Source: Candidatus Nitrosotenuis sp. | GTDB taxonomy: Archaea > Thermoproteota > Nitrososphaeria > Nitrososphaerales > Nitrosopumilaceae | Assembly: GCA_023252015.1 (NCBI GenBank) | Contig: JAHEXS010000066.1 | Location: forward strand, 1-6,643 | Direction of reading: 5' to 3' | Length of the DNA: 6,643 bases | In this document: piece after piece, positions 1-5,566 of the stretch | Position numbering within the stretch: position 1 is the stretch's first letter | Layout: each line of letters starts with the position of its first letter | Notes under the pieces: model-generated | Told to the model about the DNA's origin: nothing | The model's input: the letters and a program-made list of their open reading frames with translations, nothing else | Database searches by the model: none | Position numbers and translations under genes: made by a program

Positions 1-298
1 ATGTGAATGGCCAAGTAACATCAATCAGGGAAATTGCCTCGGCGGCAATAAAAAATGAAAACGCAATGAATGTGAATAATAGTCGCTTTGTTCTAGTCTT
101 GATGTATGCCATTGATGATACTGCAGTAAGAAAGACAACTGCAATCATTCCGCCTACATGAAGCATGATGTGAAGGGTATGGGCTCCATGGAATATGTTT
201 GGAAGAATGATTGGGGCTACAAGTATGCCAATAACTGAAAATATTATGACGCTAAACAGGGTTGATTTTTTTTCCGTAATCTGGGTGTATATTGACAT
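1..298 (-). CDS. Small multi-helix membrane protein with histidine cluster, partial (C-terminus outside window)
   Basis: This reading frame opens with ATG (298-296 on the minus strand) and runs without a stop off the left edge, giving 99 visible residues. Three hydrophobic stretches are seen, at about residues 13-33, 45-66 and 72-92, separated by a short basic loop (YIKTRTKR, 65-72). Between helix 1 and helix 2 lies a HGAHTLHIMLH stretch (His37, 40, 43, 47 and Met45), which would sit at a membrane face and could bind metal or heme. I do not recognise a named family; the layout loosely resembles small three-helix archaeal membrane proteins of unknown function. The start is supported by a TATA-like box centred about 25 nt upstream, which would make a leaderless mRNA. 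It is divergent from the exported protein at 500-1072 and shares an upstream element with it. Function is unknown; a metal-related role is inference only. Confidence 0.75.
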   Translation of the reverse strand, partial: MSIYTQITEKKSTLFSVIIFSVIGILVAPIILPNIFHGAHTLHIMLHVGGMIAVVFLTAVSSMAYIKTRTKRLLFTFIAFSFFIAAEAISLIDVTWPFT

Positions 299-317
299 TT
301 AACCTAATTTTGCACTT

Positions 318-329
318 TAAAAATTTAAG
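318..329 (-). promoter_or_regulatory. TATA-box-like promoter of the small membrane protein gene
   Basis: On the minus strand this reads CTTAAATTTTTA. Its centre is about 25 nt before the ATG at 298, the spacing expected between an archaeal TATA box and a transcription start, so the mRNA would be leaderless. No Shine-Dalgarno sequence precedes the ATG, which agrees with that. Confidence 0.5.
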
Positions 330-334
330 CAATC

Positions 335-350
335 TGGTATAAGTGCCAAA
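335..350 (-). promoter_or_regulatory. Candidate shared regulator-binding element, copy facing the membrane protein gene
   Basis: On the minus strand this reads TTTGGCACTTATACCA. It matches 14 of 16 positions with the element at 449-464 on the plus strand. It lies just upstream of the TATA-like box and ends 36 nt before the start codon, a position typical for an archaeal activator site or an operator next to BRE/TATA. The regulator is unknown. Confidence 0.5.
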
Positions 351-448
351 GTAGTAAATTTTGAGGAATAATTCTGGATAAACCTCATCTCATCACGAGT
401 TTGGTTGATGTGTGCAGACAGTATTTTGTAGTATTGTGCGTCCAACTA

Positions 449-464
449 TTTTGCACTTGTACCA
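449..464 (+). promoter_or_regulatory. Candidate shared regulator-binding element, copy facing the exported protein gene
   Basis: The plus strand reads TTTTGCACTTGTACCA and matches the divergent gene's upstream element at 14 of 16 positions, in the same orientation relative to its gene and ending 35 nt before the ATG at 500. Similarity continues for some bases downstream (ATTG followed by an AT-rich TATA-like stretch, about 467-486). The first ten bases, TTTTGCACTT, recur exactly at 308-317. Confidence 0.5.
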
Positions 465-499
465 AAATTGTTATCAAATAAAATAAAGAATTCTTTTTT

Positions 500-1072
500 A
501 TGAATGGCAAACTTGTGGTTTTGGCGGTTTTTGCGTTATCTGTAGGATTAATTGGTAATGCATATGCGCACAAGTCTGAGGTAATTGGAGACTATAACGT
601 TGAGGTAGGTTGGAAAAAAGAACCAGCAGTAGTTGGCAAGGCAAACTCTATAGAAGTTATGGTGACAACGGCATCTGCGTCAGGCAAAGTGGCAACAAGT
701 ATGGAAGATCATGCCGGTATGGATAACATGTTTGATTCTAATACTACGAAATCTGACACCAAGAAACCAACTACAAAATCCAATAATAACAAAAAATCTA
801 CGATGGTGTCTCATATGGGAACACTGTCTCATGATCATGGAACAAAAACAACTGGCATAGCCGGACTAAAACTTGATGCAGACATTACAATAAACGGTAA
901 AAAGACAATGCTAAAACTTGTTGAAGATAAAAAGACAAAAGGAAAATATTTTGCTACTTTTACTCCACCGCGTGAGGGATTCCTAACAGTACATATTGTT
1001 GGTAAAATCAAAAACACTCCAATCGAAGTATCCCTCCATCCAGAAAAAGTAGAAAAGCCTACCAAAAAATAA
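500..1072 (+). CDS. Exported His/Met-rich protein, candidate copper-binding (YtkA/FixH-like fold suspected)
   Basis: The 190-residue product starts with a clear signal peptide: a short basic start, a hydrophobic core at 5-20 and an AYA cleavage site at 21-23. Cleavage there would leave His24 as the mature N-terminus. The next segment (DYNVEVGWKKEPAVVGKANS, 31-50) and the C-terminal part (about 118-180, with GKYFATFTPPREGFLTVHIVG) look like the beta-strand pattern of secreted YtkA/FixH-like domains. Between them is an insert of about 60 residues, rich in N, K, T and S, with Met68, His71, Met74, Met77, Met102, His105, Met106, His111 and His113. Such Met/His patches are typical of copper handling, but that function is inference. 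The ATG at 500 is chosen because it directly begins the signal peptide; no Shine-Dalgarno is present. A T-tract follows the stop. It would act outside the cytoplasmic membrane. Confidence 0.82.
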   Translation: MNGKLVVLAVFALSVGLIGNAYAHKSEVIGDYNVEVGWKKEPAVVGKANSIEVMVTTASASGKVATSMEDHAGMDNMFDSNTTKSDTKKPTTKSNNNKKSTMVSHMGTLSHDHGTKTTGIAGLKLDADITINGKKTMLKLVEDKKTKGKYFATFTPPREGFLTVHIVGKIKNTPIEVSLHPEKVEKPTKK

Positions 1073-1088
1073 TTTTTTTCTTTTTTTT
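1073..1088 (+). terminator. T-tract transcription terminator
   Basis: Directly after the TAA stop at 1070-1072 there are seven T, one C and eight T. Oligo-T runs without a hairpin are the usual intrinsic termination signal in archaea. It separates the exported protein gene from the zinc-ribbon gene that follows on the same strand. Confidence 0.65.
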
Positions 1089-1093
1089 GCAAG

Positions 1094-1100
1094 TATTTAT
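1094..1100 (+). promoter_or_regulatory. TATA-like box for the zinc-ribbon membrane protein gene
   Basis: The sequence TATTTAT is centred 26 nt before the GTG at 1123. That spacing would place the transcription start at or beside the GTG (leaderless mRNA) and supports this start over the upstream TTG at 1087, which lies in the previous gene's terminator. Confidence 0.4.
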
Positions 1101-1122
1101 TTCAGACTCGCATTTGTATTGT

Positions 1123-1602
1123 GTGACGTTTTGCCCATCATGTGGAAAAGAGTTTATTGCAGATGAGAATTTCTGCTCAGGATGCGGAACGCCAAGATTC
1201 TCACAAACTCTAATCTATGCTGGACGGCCGACTGGAATCACAGTACTTGGCATACTCCAGATAATTGCAGGCATACTTTTGACTGTCTTTGCTGCCATGA
1301 TTGGTACGATGTCTGGCATGATGGGTGGTTTTTCATATTTTGGTGCAATGACATCTATAGTTGGAGGTGCAATTACCGCAGTTTTGGCAGTGCTTGCCGC
1401 GCTTTCATTTTTAATTGCAAGCGCCTTGTTTTCAGGAAAAAAATGGGGGCGAACAATCGTAATTGTATTTTCTTTAGTAAATCTTGTATTGGGGGCGGCC
1501 TCTGTGACAGTGGGTAATGTGTTTGGACTTGGCGGAATAATACTAAATGGAATTATCTTGTACTATATGTGGAGGCCGCACGTAATTGCATATTTTCACT
1601 AG
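1123..1602 (+). CDS. Zinc-ribbon membrane protein, four-helix, unknown function
   Basis: With the GTG start the protein has 159 residues. It opens with a zinc ribbon (CPSCG at 4-8 and CSGCG at 18-22, four cysteines in two CxxC pairs), followed by a short linker and a membrane domain beginning GRPTGITVLGILQIIAGILL. Hydrophobic helices lie at about 38-60, 77-103, 110-130 and 135-150, and the protein ends RPHVIAYFH. Small proteins with an N-terminal zinc ribbon, an RPTG-type helix start and a YYxxRPHVxAYF end are common and uncharacterised in archaea. The frame stays open to a TTG at 1087, but that start would add 12 residues before the zinc ribbon and lies in the T-tract terminator. GTG 1123 puts the ribbon at the N-terminus and fits the TATA spacing. 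It converges on the XRE-CBS gene. Role unknown; the zinc ribbon should be cytoplasmic. Confidence 0.82.
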   Translation: MTFCPSCGKEFIADENFCSGCGTPRFSQTLIYAGRPTGITVLGILQIIAGILLTVFAAMIGTMSGMMGGFSYFGAMTSIVGGAITAVLAVLAALSFLIASALFSGKKWGRTIVIVFSLVNLVLGAASVTVGNVFGLGGIILNGIILYYMWRPHVIAYFH

Positions 1603-1636
1603 TCGTCTAAAAATTTGATGTTTTCTAAAATTTAAT

Positions 1637-2194
1637 TTATTCTAGCATCTTCAATGTGTCTGAGGCGGTAATTATTCCAGCTATTTTGCCTGCCTTTGCA
1701 ACAAGAATGCACTTTGAGTATCTGATAAGTGGTACCAGCGTTTTTGCAGGAGTCTGGTGATCAACAATTGGTGGCCGTGCCTCCATCACATCTGCCAGTT
1801 TTGTTTTTTTCCATGATGATTCATCGCTATCTGCTAGGTGTTTTACCACCCCGTCTTCTGTTATGATTCCAACTGGTTCATTTTTATTAAAAATTGGAAT
1901 TTGACTGATTGACATTTTTTGCATCTTTGTTATTGCGTCATGTAGTGAATCAGTTGGCCTTAGCTTGATAATCTCCTTACTGCAAATGTCTCCTGCATTG
2001 TTTGGATCTGCCCTTCCTTCAAGTGTTGCAAGGCTATCAAACATTCTTTTTGCAGTTTCATAGCTTGGCTGACTTCTGCCTGACTCTATTTGGTTTATCA
2101 TAGATGTGCTGACGCCTGTCATCTTTGCAAGCTCTTTTTGTGTTATCCCAAGCTTGGATCGCTGTTGCTTGATGTTATCTAGACGTGGAAGCAT
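1637..2194 (-). CDS. XRE-family transcriptional regulator with two C-terminal CBS domains
   Basis: The 185-residue protein has an N-terminal helix-turn-helix of the XRE/Cro type (about residues 8-60; GITQKELAKMTGVSTSMINQIESGRSQPSY contains the two helices and the recognition helix). Two CBS modules follow, at about 70-122 (ending IPIFNKNEPVGIITEDGVVKHL) and 134-184 (ending LVAKAGKIAGIITASDTLKML). Paired CBS modules usually bind adenine nucleotides or S-adenosylmethionine, so this is probably a metabolite-sensing DNA-binding protein; the ligand cannot be read from the sequence. The domain order matches the archaeal family of predicted regulators with C-terminal CBS domains. The ATG at 2194 is close to a TATA-like box, and a perfect inverted repeat next to that box is a plausible autoregulatory operator. 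Target genes are not known; the divergent response regulator is the nearest candidate. Confidence 0.92.
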   Translation of the reverse strand: MLPRLDNIKQQRSKLGITQKELAKMTGVSTSMINQIESGRSQPSYETAKRMFDSLATLEGRADPNNAGDICSKEIIKLRPTDSLHDAITKMQKMSISQIPIFNKNEPVGIITEDGVVKHLADSDESSWKKTKLADVMEARPPIVDHQTPAKTLVPLIRYSKCILVAKAGKIAGIITASDTLKMLE

Positions 2195-2229
2195 TACTAT
2201 ACGTAATTCGTGATATGCTATGAATTTTA

Positions 2230-2238
2230 CTTAAAAAG
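2230..2238 (-). promoter_or_regulatory. TATA-like box of the XRE-CBS regulator gene
   Basis: On the minus strand this reads CTTTTTAAG, centred about 40 nt before the ATG at 2194, which would give a 5' leader of some 14 nt. The left arm of the 12-bp inverted repeat begins at 2237, so it would cover the BRE position directly upstream of this box. Confidence 0.45.
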
Positions 2239-2281
2239 TGAGGATATCGGAGAACATGGCCGACGTTATGATATCCTCACT
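2237..2281. repeat. Perfect 12-bp inverted repeat with 21-nt spacer (operator or RNA hairpin)
   Basis: AGTGAGGATATC at 2237-2248 is the exact reverse complement of GATATCCTCACT at 2270-2281. Both arms contain the palindrome GATATC. The left arm abuts the TATA-like box of the minus-strand XRE-CBS gene. Two readings are possible: an operator for the regulator, with arm centres 33 bp apart or about three helical turns; or, if transcribed, a 12-bp RNA stem. The position between divergent genes argues against a terminator. Confidence 0.7.
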
Positions 2282-2295
2282 CTGATTTGGTTGGT

Positions 2296-2340
2296 CTTGG
2301 CAGGTCCTAATCTCGGTAGTTGTTGCCGAATGAACCTAAG
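2296..2340 (+). other. Imperfect hairpin in the response regulator's upstream region
   Basis: Read as plus-strand RNA, the core is UCGGUA (2313-2318) paired to UGCCGA (2324-2329) around a GUUGU loop, with one G-U pair. An outer stem pairs CUU (2296-2298) and AGGU (2302-2305) with ACCUAAG (2334-2340), leaving a GGC bulge. The fold is moderate and only inferred by eye. It could be part of a leader or of a small RNA together with the 2237-2281 stem. No tRNA, box C/D or known riboswitch pattern was convincing. Confidence 0.3.
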
Positions 2341-2449
2341 ATAAAACTAATTTTTAGTAAAAAAAGGCTTGCGTAGAAATTATCAGTATGTATTTGTTCA
2401 AAAAAAACATACTACTCTTCAAGCACAACAAAAAATCACACTAGCTGAA
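2341..2449 (+). other. Upstream region of the response regulator, no clear promoter
   Basis: This AT-rich stretch completes the 255-nt gap between the XRE-CBS gene and the response regulator start. It has a short ACTAA-TTT-TTAGT dyad at 2346-2358, a following A-run and no obvious TATA box 26 nt before the ATG at 2450. There is also no Shine-Dalgarno before that ATG. The regulator's frame stays open upstream to a TTG at 2369, but the extra 27 residues are Q/K/T-rich and precede the first beta strand of the domain, so they are treated as untranslated. Confidence 0.35.
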
Positions 2450-2839
2450 ATGATCATCTTGGTTGCAGAAGACAATAAGTTTGTTGCAAACCAGTACAAG
2501 ATACTACTTGAAAAAAATGGCCACACCGTAATTAATACACAAGACGGAGTAGAGTGCCTGAAAAAATACAAAGAAAAGCTCAAAAAAACAGAATTTGACT
2601 CGCTTGATGAATCTCCGTTTGACCTGGTTCTCTTGGATCACAACATGCCAAAAAAAACAGGGGCAAAGGCAGCGAAGGAAATTCTGGCAAAAAACCCAAA
2701 ACAAAAAATTCTATTCATCACTGGATATCAAAAATGGGCACTGGAGGATGAAACAGATGATCTCATCGACAAGATGGTCGTTTTAGAAAAACCATTTACG
2801 CTTTCGCAGCTTGAGCGAAAAATTGAATCACTTACGTGA
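2450..2839 (+). CDS. Single-domain response regulator (CheY-like receiver)
   Basis: From the ATG at 2450 the product has 129 residues and is a receiver domain with no output domain. The first strand leads into the acidic pocket (MIILVAEDN; Glu7 and Asp8), the phosphoacceptor is Asp63 in DLVLLDHNMP, the switch threonine is Thr91 in LFITGY, and the conserved lysine is Lys114 in LEKPF. A charged stretch (about 41-55) lengthens the segment between helix 2 and strand 3. It would be phosphorylated by a histidine kinase and act by protein-protein contact in the cytoplasm; no kinase is in the window, so it is an orphan here. The ATG was preferred to the TTG at 2369 because the domain begins immediately at Met. 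Its last 12 bases overlap the end of the convergent dikinase gene, so its transcript must end inside that gene. Confidence 0.9.
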   Translation: MIILVAEDNKFVANQYKILLEKNGHTVINTQDGVECLKKYKEKLKKTEFDSLDESPFDLVLLDHNMPKKTGAKAAKEILAKNPKQKILFITGYQKWALEDETDDLIDKMVVLEKPFTLSQLERKIESLT

Positions 2840-5539
2840 TTTTTTCTTTAGAGATTTTTTCTTCTTTGAGGACTTCTTTGATGGGTTTGGCGTGTTTTTG
2901 TCTAGAATTTCGGCCTGAGCTGCCGCAACAATTGCAATAGGAATTCTGTGCGGTGATGCGCTGACATATGATACTCCTATGTTGTGGAAGAACTTGACAG
3001 AGTTTGGATCTCCTCCATGTTCTCCGCAAACGCCGATTTCGATATTTGGTTTTACTGTCTTACCGTTTGCAATTGCAATTTTTACAAGACTTCCAACGCC
3101 GTTCACATCAACTGTTTGGAATGGATTCCTCTCAAGAACCTCTTTTTCTATGTATTCTGGAAGGAATTTGCCTTCTGCATCTTCTCTTGAGAAGCTAAAT
3201 ACTGCCTGCGTTAGGTCGTTTGTTCCAAAACTGAAAAACTCTGCAGTACTTGCAAGTTCATTCGATGTAAGGCAGCCGCGAACCACCTCTAGCATTGTTC
3301 CAAAGTTTATTGTGAGTTTGATTCCGTACTTTGATTCTGATTCTAACTTTACTTTGTCATAGATTCTCTTGATGTAATTTAATTCTGCAACGCTGCCAAC
3401 CTGTGGAATCATAATTTGCGGATATGCGTTGATCTTTTGCTTTGCTAGTTCTGCCGCCGCTTCAAAGACTGCCCTGATTTGCATCTCGTATATCTCTGGA
3501 TATGTTATGCCGACTCGTACTCCTCGATGACCCATCATTGGATTTATCTCTGCAAGTTCATGCGCGCGAGCCAGAATTATCTTTACATCTTCAAGTTCTT
3601 GCGAATTTCCAAGTTTTTCCAATTTATGGACTCTGTTGATTAATTCTTCAGGATTTGGAAGGAATTCATGGAGTGGTGGATCAAGCAACCTAATTGTTAC
3701 CTTGTGATCCTCCATTGTTTTTAGGATCTGAATAAAATCACTTTTTTGCAGCTCTTGTAGTTTGAGGAGGTGCTGTTTTCGCTCCTCTACTGACTTTGCC
3801 ATGATTAGTTTTACAAATAGCCCTAGTCTGTCTGCGGCATTGAACATTCTTTCTGTTCTGCACAGTCCAATTCCATGTGCACCATACTTTCTTGCAAGAT
3901 GTGCGCCCTCTGGAGTGTCTGCATTTGCTCTAATTCCAATTTTCTTTGTCTTTTGTGCCCATTCAAGAATAGTTTTAAAATCGTCAGTGATTTGTGGCTC
4001 TATCGTTGGAACCTCACCCATGTACACATCTCCAACACTTCCATCGATTGTAATAGAATCTCCGTCATGTATTATCAAATTGCCAACACTTGCCTGTTTT
4101 GTTTCTGGATTTATTTTCAAATCAGAACATCCGACTATGCACGGCTTTCCCATTCCTCTTGCAACAACTGCTGCATGTGATGTTTTTCCACCACGACTAG
4201 TCAAAATACCGACTGAGGCAAAAAATGCAGGAACGTCTTCTGGCTTCGTTTCCTCTCTAACCAAAATTACCTTGGCGCCGTTTTCGCCCATTGCAACTGC
4301 GTGCTTGACATCAAAGACTGCGATACCACTTGCTGCACCTGGCGATGCCGCAATTCCCCTCACTACTTTTTGAAATTCTTTTGCCTTTTCATAATTGATT
4401 GTCTTGTGGAGCAATTGTTCTAACTGATCAGGCTGTAATCGTAATAACGCCATGTCTTTGGTGATTAGTTTTTCTTTTACCATGTCTACTGATGTCTTTA
4501 TCATGCCTGCAGCATTCATCTTTGCAGACCTTGTCTGTAGTAGGTAGAATTTTCCCTGCTCTATTGTAAACTCGATGTCCTGTGGTTCTTTGTAGTGTTT
4601 TTCTAGTTTTTTGCAAGTATCTGCCAAAAGTTTGTAGCTTTTTGGCATTTCTGTTTTCATTTCGTCAACTGGCTTTGGTGTCCTGACTCCTGCTACTACG
4701 TCTTCGCCTTGAGCATTTATCAAGTAGTCACCAAAAATCTTGTTTGTTCCGTCTCCTGGGTTTCTTGTAAACACTACTCCTGTGGAACTGTCATTTCCCA
4801 TGTTTCCAAATACCATCGTGACTACGTTTACTGCGGTTCCATCCGCAATGTCTCGTGTAATGTGATTCTTTTCTCGATATACGACTGCACGCTCGCCCAT
4901 CCAGCTGTTAAAGACTGCCTTTACTGAAAGCTCTAACTGTTCATCTGCATTTACTGGGAATGGTTTTCCTATCTGTTTTTGGCAAACTTCCTTGTAGTGC
5001 GAGACGACCTGTCTTAGAGATTGTTCGTTTAGGTCGCTGTCTAGATGAACTCCTTGTTTTTTCTTTGCGTCTTCTAGGATCTCGTCAAACTTTTTGTCAT
5101 TGACACCAAATACTACTTTGCCAAATAGCTGAATGAATCTACGATACGAATCTAATGCAAATCTTGGATTGTTTGTCTTTTTTGCAAGTGCCTCAACTGC
5201 AGCATCATTTAGTCCCAAGTTTAGAATGGTATCCATCATGCCTGGCATTGACAGTGCGGCACCTGACCTGACCGATACCAGTAATGGATTGTTGCTTGAG
5301 TTCCATTTCTTTCCAGTCTTTTTTTCCAGCCTTGCAATGTTTTTCTTTACCTCTGCCCAAAGGCCCTTTGGAAGAGTTTTGTTGTTTTGATAGTATAACT
5401 TGCAAACGTCTGTAGTAATTGTAAATCCCGGTGGCACTGGTAGCTTTAGTAGAGTCATCTCTGCTAGGCCTGCGCCTTTTCCGCCAAGAAGTTTTTTGTT
5501 CTTGCCGTCTCCCTCGTCAAAGAAATAAACCATTTTCAT
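2828..5539 (-). CDS. ppdK: Pyruvate, phosphate dikinase
   Basis: This enzyme (EC 2.7.9.1) interconverts pyruvate, ATP and phosphate with PEP, AMP and pyrophosphate; in autotrophic archaea it feeds gluconeogenesis. From ATG 5539 it has 903 residues. In order: ATP-grasp region (LLGGKGAGLAEM; SVRSGA; QDIEF with Glu323; YLLQTRS with Gln335), swivelling phosphohistidine domain (GGKTSHAAVVARG, His455), and PEP/pyruvate barrel (GLCRTER with Arg561, Arg617 in TIRLLDP, FGTNDLTQ, and Cys838 in GVCGEHGGDP). His455, Arg561, Arg617, Glu323 and Gln335 match, as I recall it, the Clostridium symbiosum numbering, which supports this start. The frame also opens at GTG 5566, but that start lies inside the isomerase gene, whereas ATG 5539 follows a GGTGAT site by six bases. 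The last 20 or so residues are a lysine-rich tail (10 K in the final 19), absent from the classical enzyme. It lies 7 nt after the isomerase gene. Confidence 0.96.
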   Translation of the reverse strand: MKMVYFFDEGDGKNKKLLGGKGAGLAEMTLLKLPVPPGFTITTDVCKLYYQNNKTLPKGLWAEVKKNIARLEKKTGKKWNSSNNPLLVSVRSGAALSMPGMMDTILNLGLNDAAVEALAKKTNNPRFALDSYRRFIQLFGKVVFGVNDKKFDEILEDAKKKQGVHLDSDLNEQSLRQVVSHYKEVCQKQIGKPFPVNADEQLELSVKAVFNSWMGERAVVYREKNHITRDIADGTAVNVVTMVFGNMGNDSSTGVVFTRNPGDGTNKIFGDYLINAQGEDVVAGVRTPKPVDEMKTEMPKSYKLLADTCKKLEKHYKEPQDIEFTIEQGKFYLLQTRSAKMNAAGMIKTSVDMVKEKLITKDMALLRLQPDQLEQLLHKTINYEKAKEFQKVVRGIAASPGAASGIAVFDVKHAVAMGENGAKVILVREETKPEDVPAFFASVGILTSRGGKTSHAAVVARGMGKPCIVGCSDLKINPETKQASVGNLIIHDGDSITIDGSVGDVYMGEVPTIEPQITDDFKTILEWAQKTKKIGIRANADTPEGAHLARKYGAHGIGLCRTERMFNAADRLGLFVKLIMAKSVEERKQHLLKLQELQKSDFIQILKTMEDHKVTIRLLDPPLHEFLPNPEELINRVHKLEKLGNSQELEDVKIILARAHELAEINPMMGHRGVRVGITYPEIYEMQIRAVFEAAAELAKQKINAYPQIMIPQVGSVAELNYIKRIYDKVKLESESKYGIKLTINFGTMLEVVRGCLTSNELASTAEFFSFGTNDLTQAVFSFSREDAEGKFLPEYIEKEVLERNPFQTVDVNGVGSLVKIAIANGKTVKPNIEIGVCGEHGGDPNSVKFFHNIGVSYVSASPHRIPIAIVAAAQAEILDKNTPNPSKKSSKKKKSLKKKSRK
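2840..2868 (+). terminator. T-rich terminator for the response regulator, inside the dikinase tail
   Basis: Immediately after the response regulator stop the plus strand has T6, C, T3, then a second T6 at 2855-2860 and further T-rich sequence. These tracts are the complement of the AAA/AAG codons of the dikinase's lysine tail. Their position and composition fit an archaeal oligo-T terminator; the function is inferred. Confidence 0.45.
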
Positions 5540-5566
5540 TTTTCTATCACCGGATTTTTCTATCAC
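5538..5566 (-). repeat. Tandem 13-nt direct repeat (16-nt period) at the isomerase/dikinase junction
   Basis: On the minus strand GTGATAGAAAAAT occurs twice, at 5566-5554 and 5550-5538, separated by CCG, giving a 16-nt period. The second copy contains the isomerase stop codon (TGA, 5549-5547), and its last two bases are the first two of the dikinase ATG. Because 16 is not a multiple of three, the duplication shifts the frame and defines how the first gene ends. Confidence 0.85.
5546..5551 (-). promoter_or_regulatory. ppdK: Ribosome-binding site of the dikinase gene
   Basis: On the minus strand GGTGAT lies six bases before the ATG at 5539. It is complementary to AUCACC near the 3' end of archaeal 16S rRNA. 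It overlaps the TGA stop of the isomerase, which suggests translational coupling and decides the dikinase start. It is the only convincing Shine-Dalgarno match seen in the window. Confidence 0.6.

Noticed and set aside
385..573. Minus-strand open frame across the divergent promoter region
   Set aside because: It overlaps the signal peptide coding of the exported protein and both candidate promoter elements; its translation is low-information and has no domain.
1087..1122. TTG start at 1087 for the zinc-ribbon protein
   Set aside because: It lies in the previous gene's T-tract and on the wrong side of the TATA-like box; GTG 1123 starts directly before the zinc ribbon.
1603..1636. Bidirectional hairpin terminator between the convergent zinc-ribbon and XRE-CBS genes
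   Set aside because: The 34-nt gap is AT-rich with short T and A runs, but I see no stable stem; at most weak oligo-T signals.
2238..2340. tRNA, box C/D or H/ACA small RNA
   Set aside because: There is no TTCRA arm or cloverleaf, and the CTGA at 2282-2285 lacks a proper box C (only ATGATA upstream) at guide spacing. No pseudouridylation pocket or ACA end fits.
2369..2449. TTG start at 2369 for the response regulator
   Set aside because: The extra 27 residues are not part of a receiver domain, and the ATG at 2450 begins exactly at the first beta strand.
3762..4373. Long open frame (203 codons) on the plus strand, antisense to the dikinase
   Set aside because: The minus-strand frame encodes the dikinase with all catalytic motifs through this stretch; the antisense frame has no recognisable domain and is a by-product of its codon use.
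5540..5566. GTG start at 5566 for the dikinase
   Set aside because: It lies inside the isomerase gene within the tandem repeat; ATG 5539 has a binding site at proper spacing and gives the standard His455 numbering.
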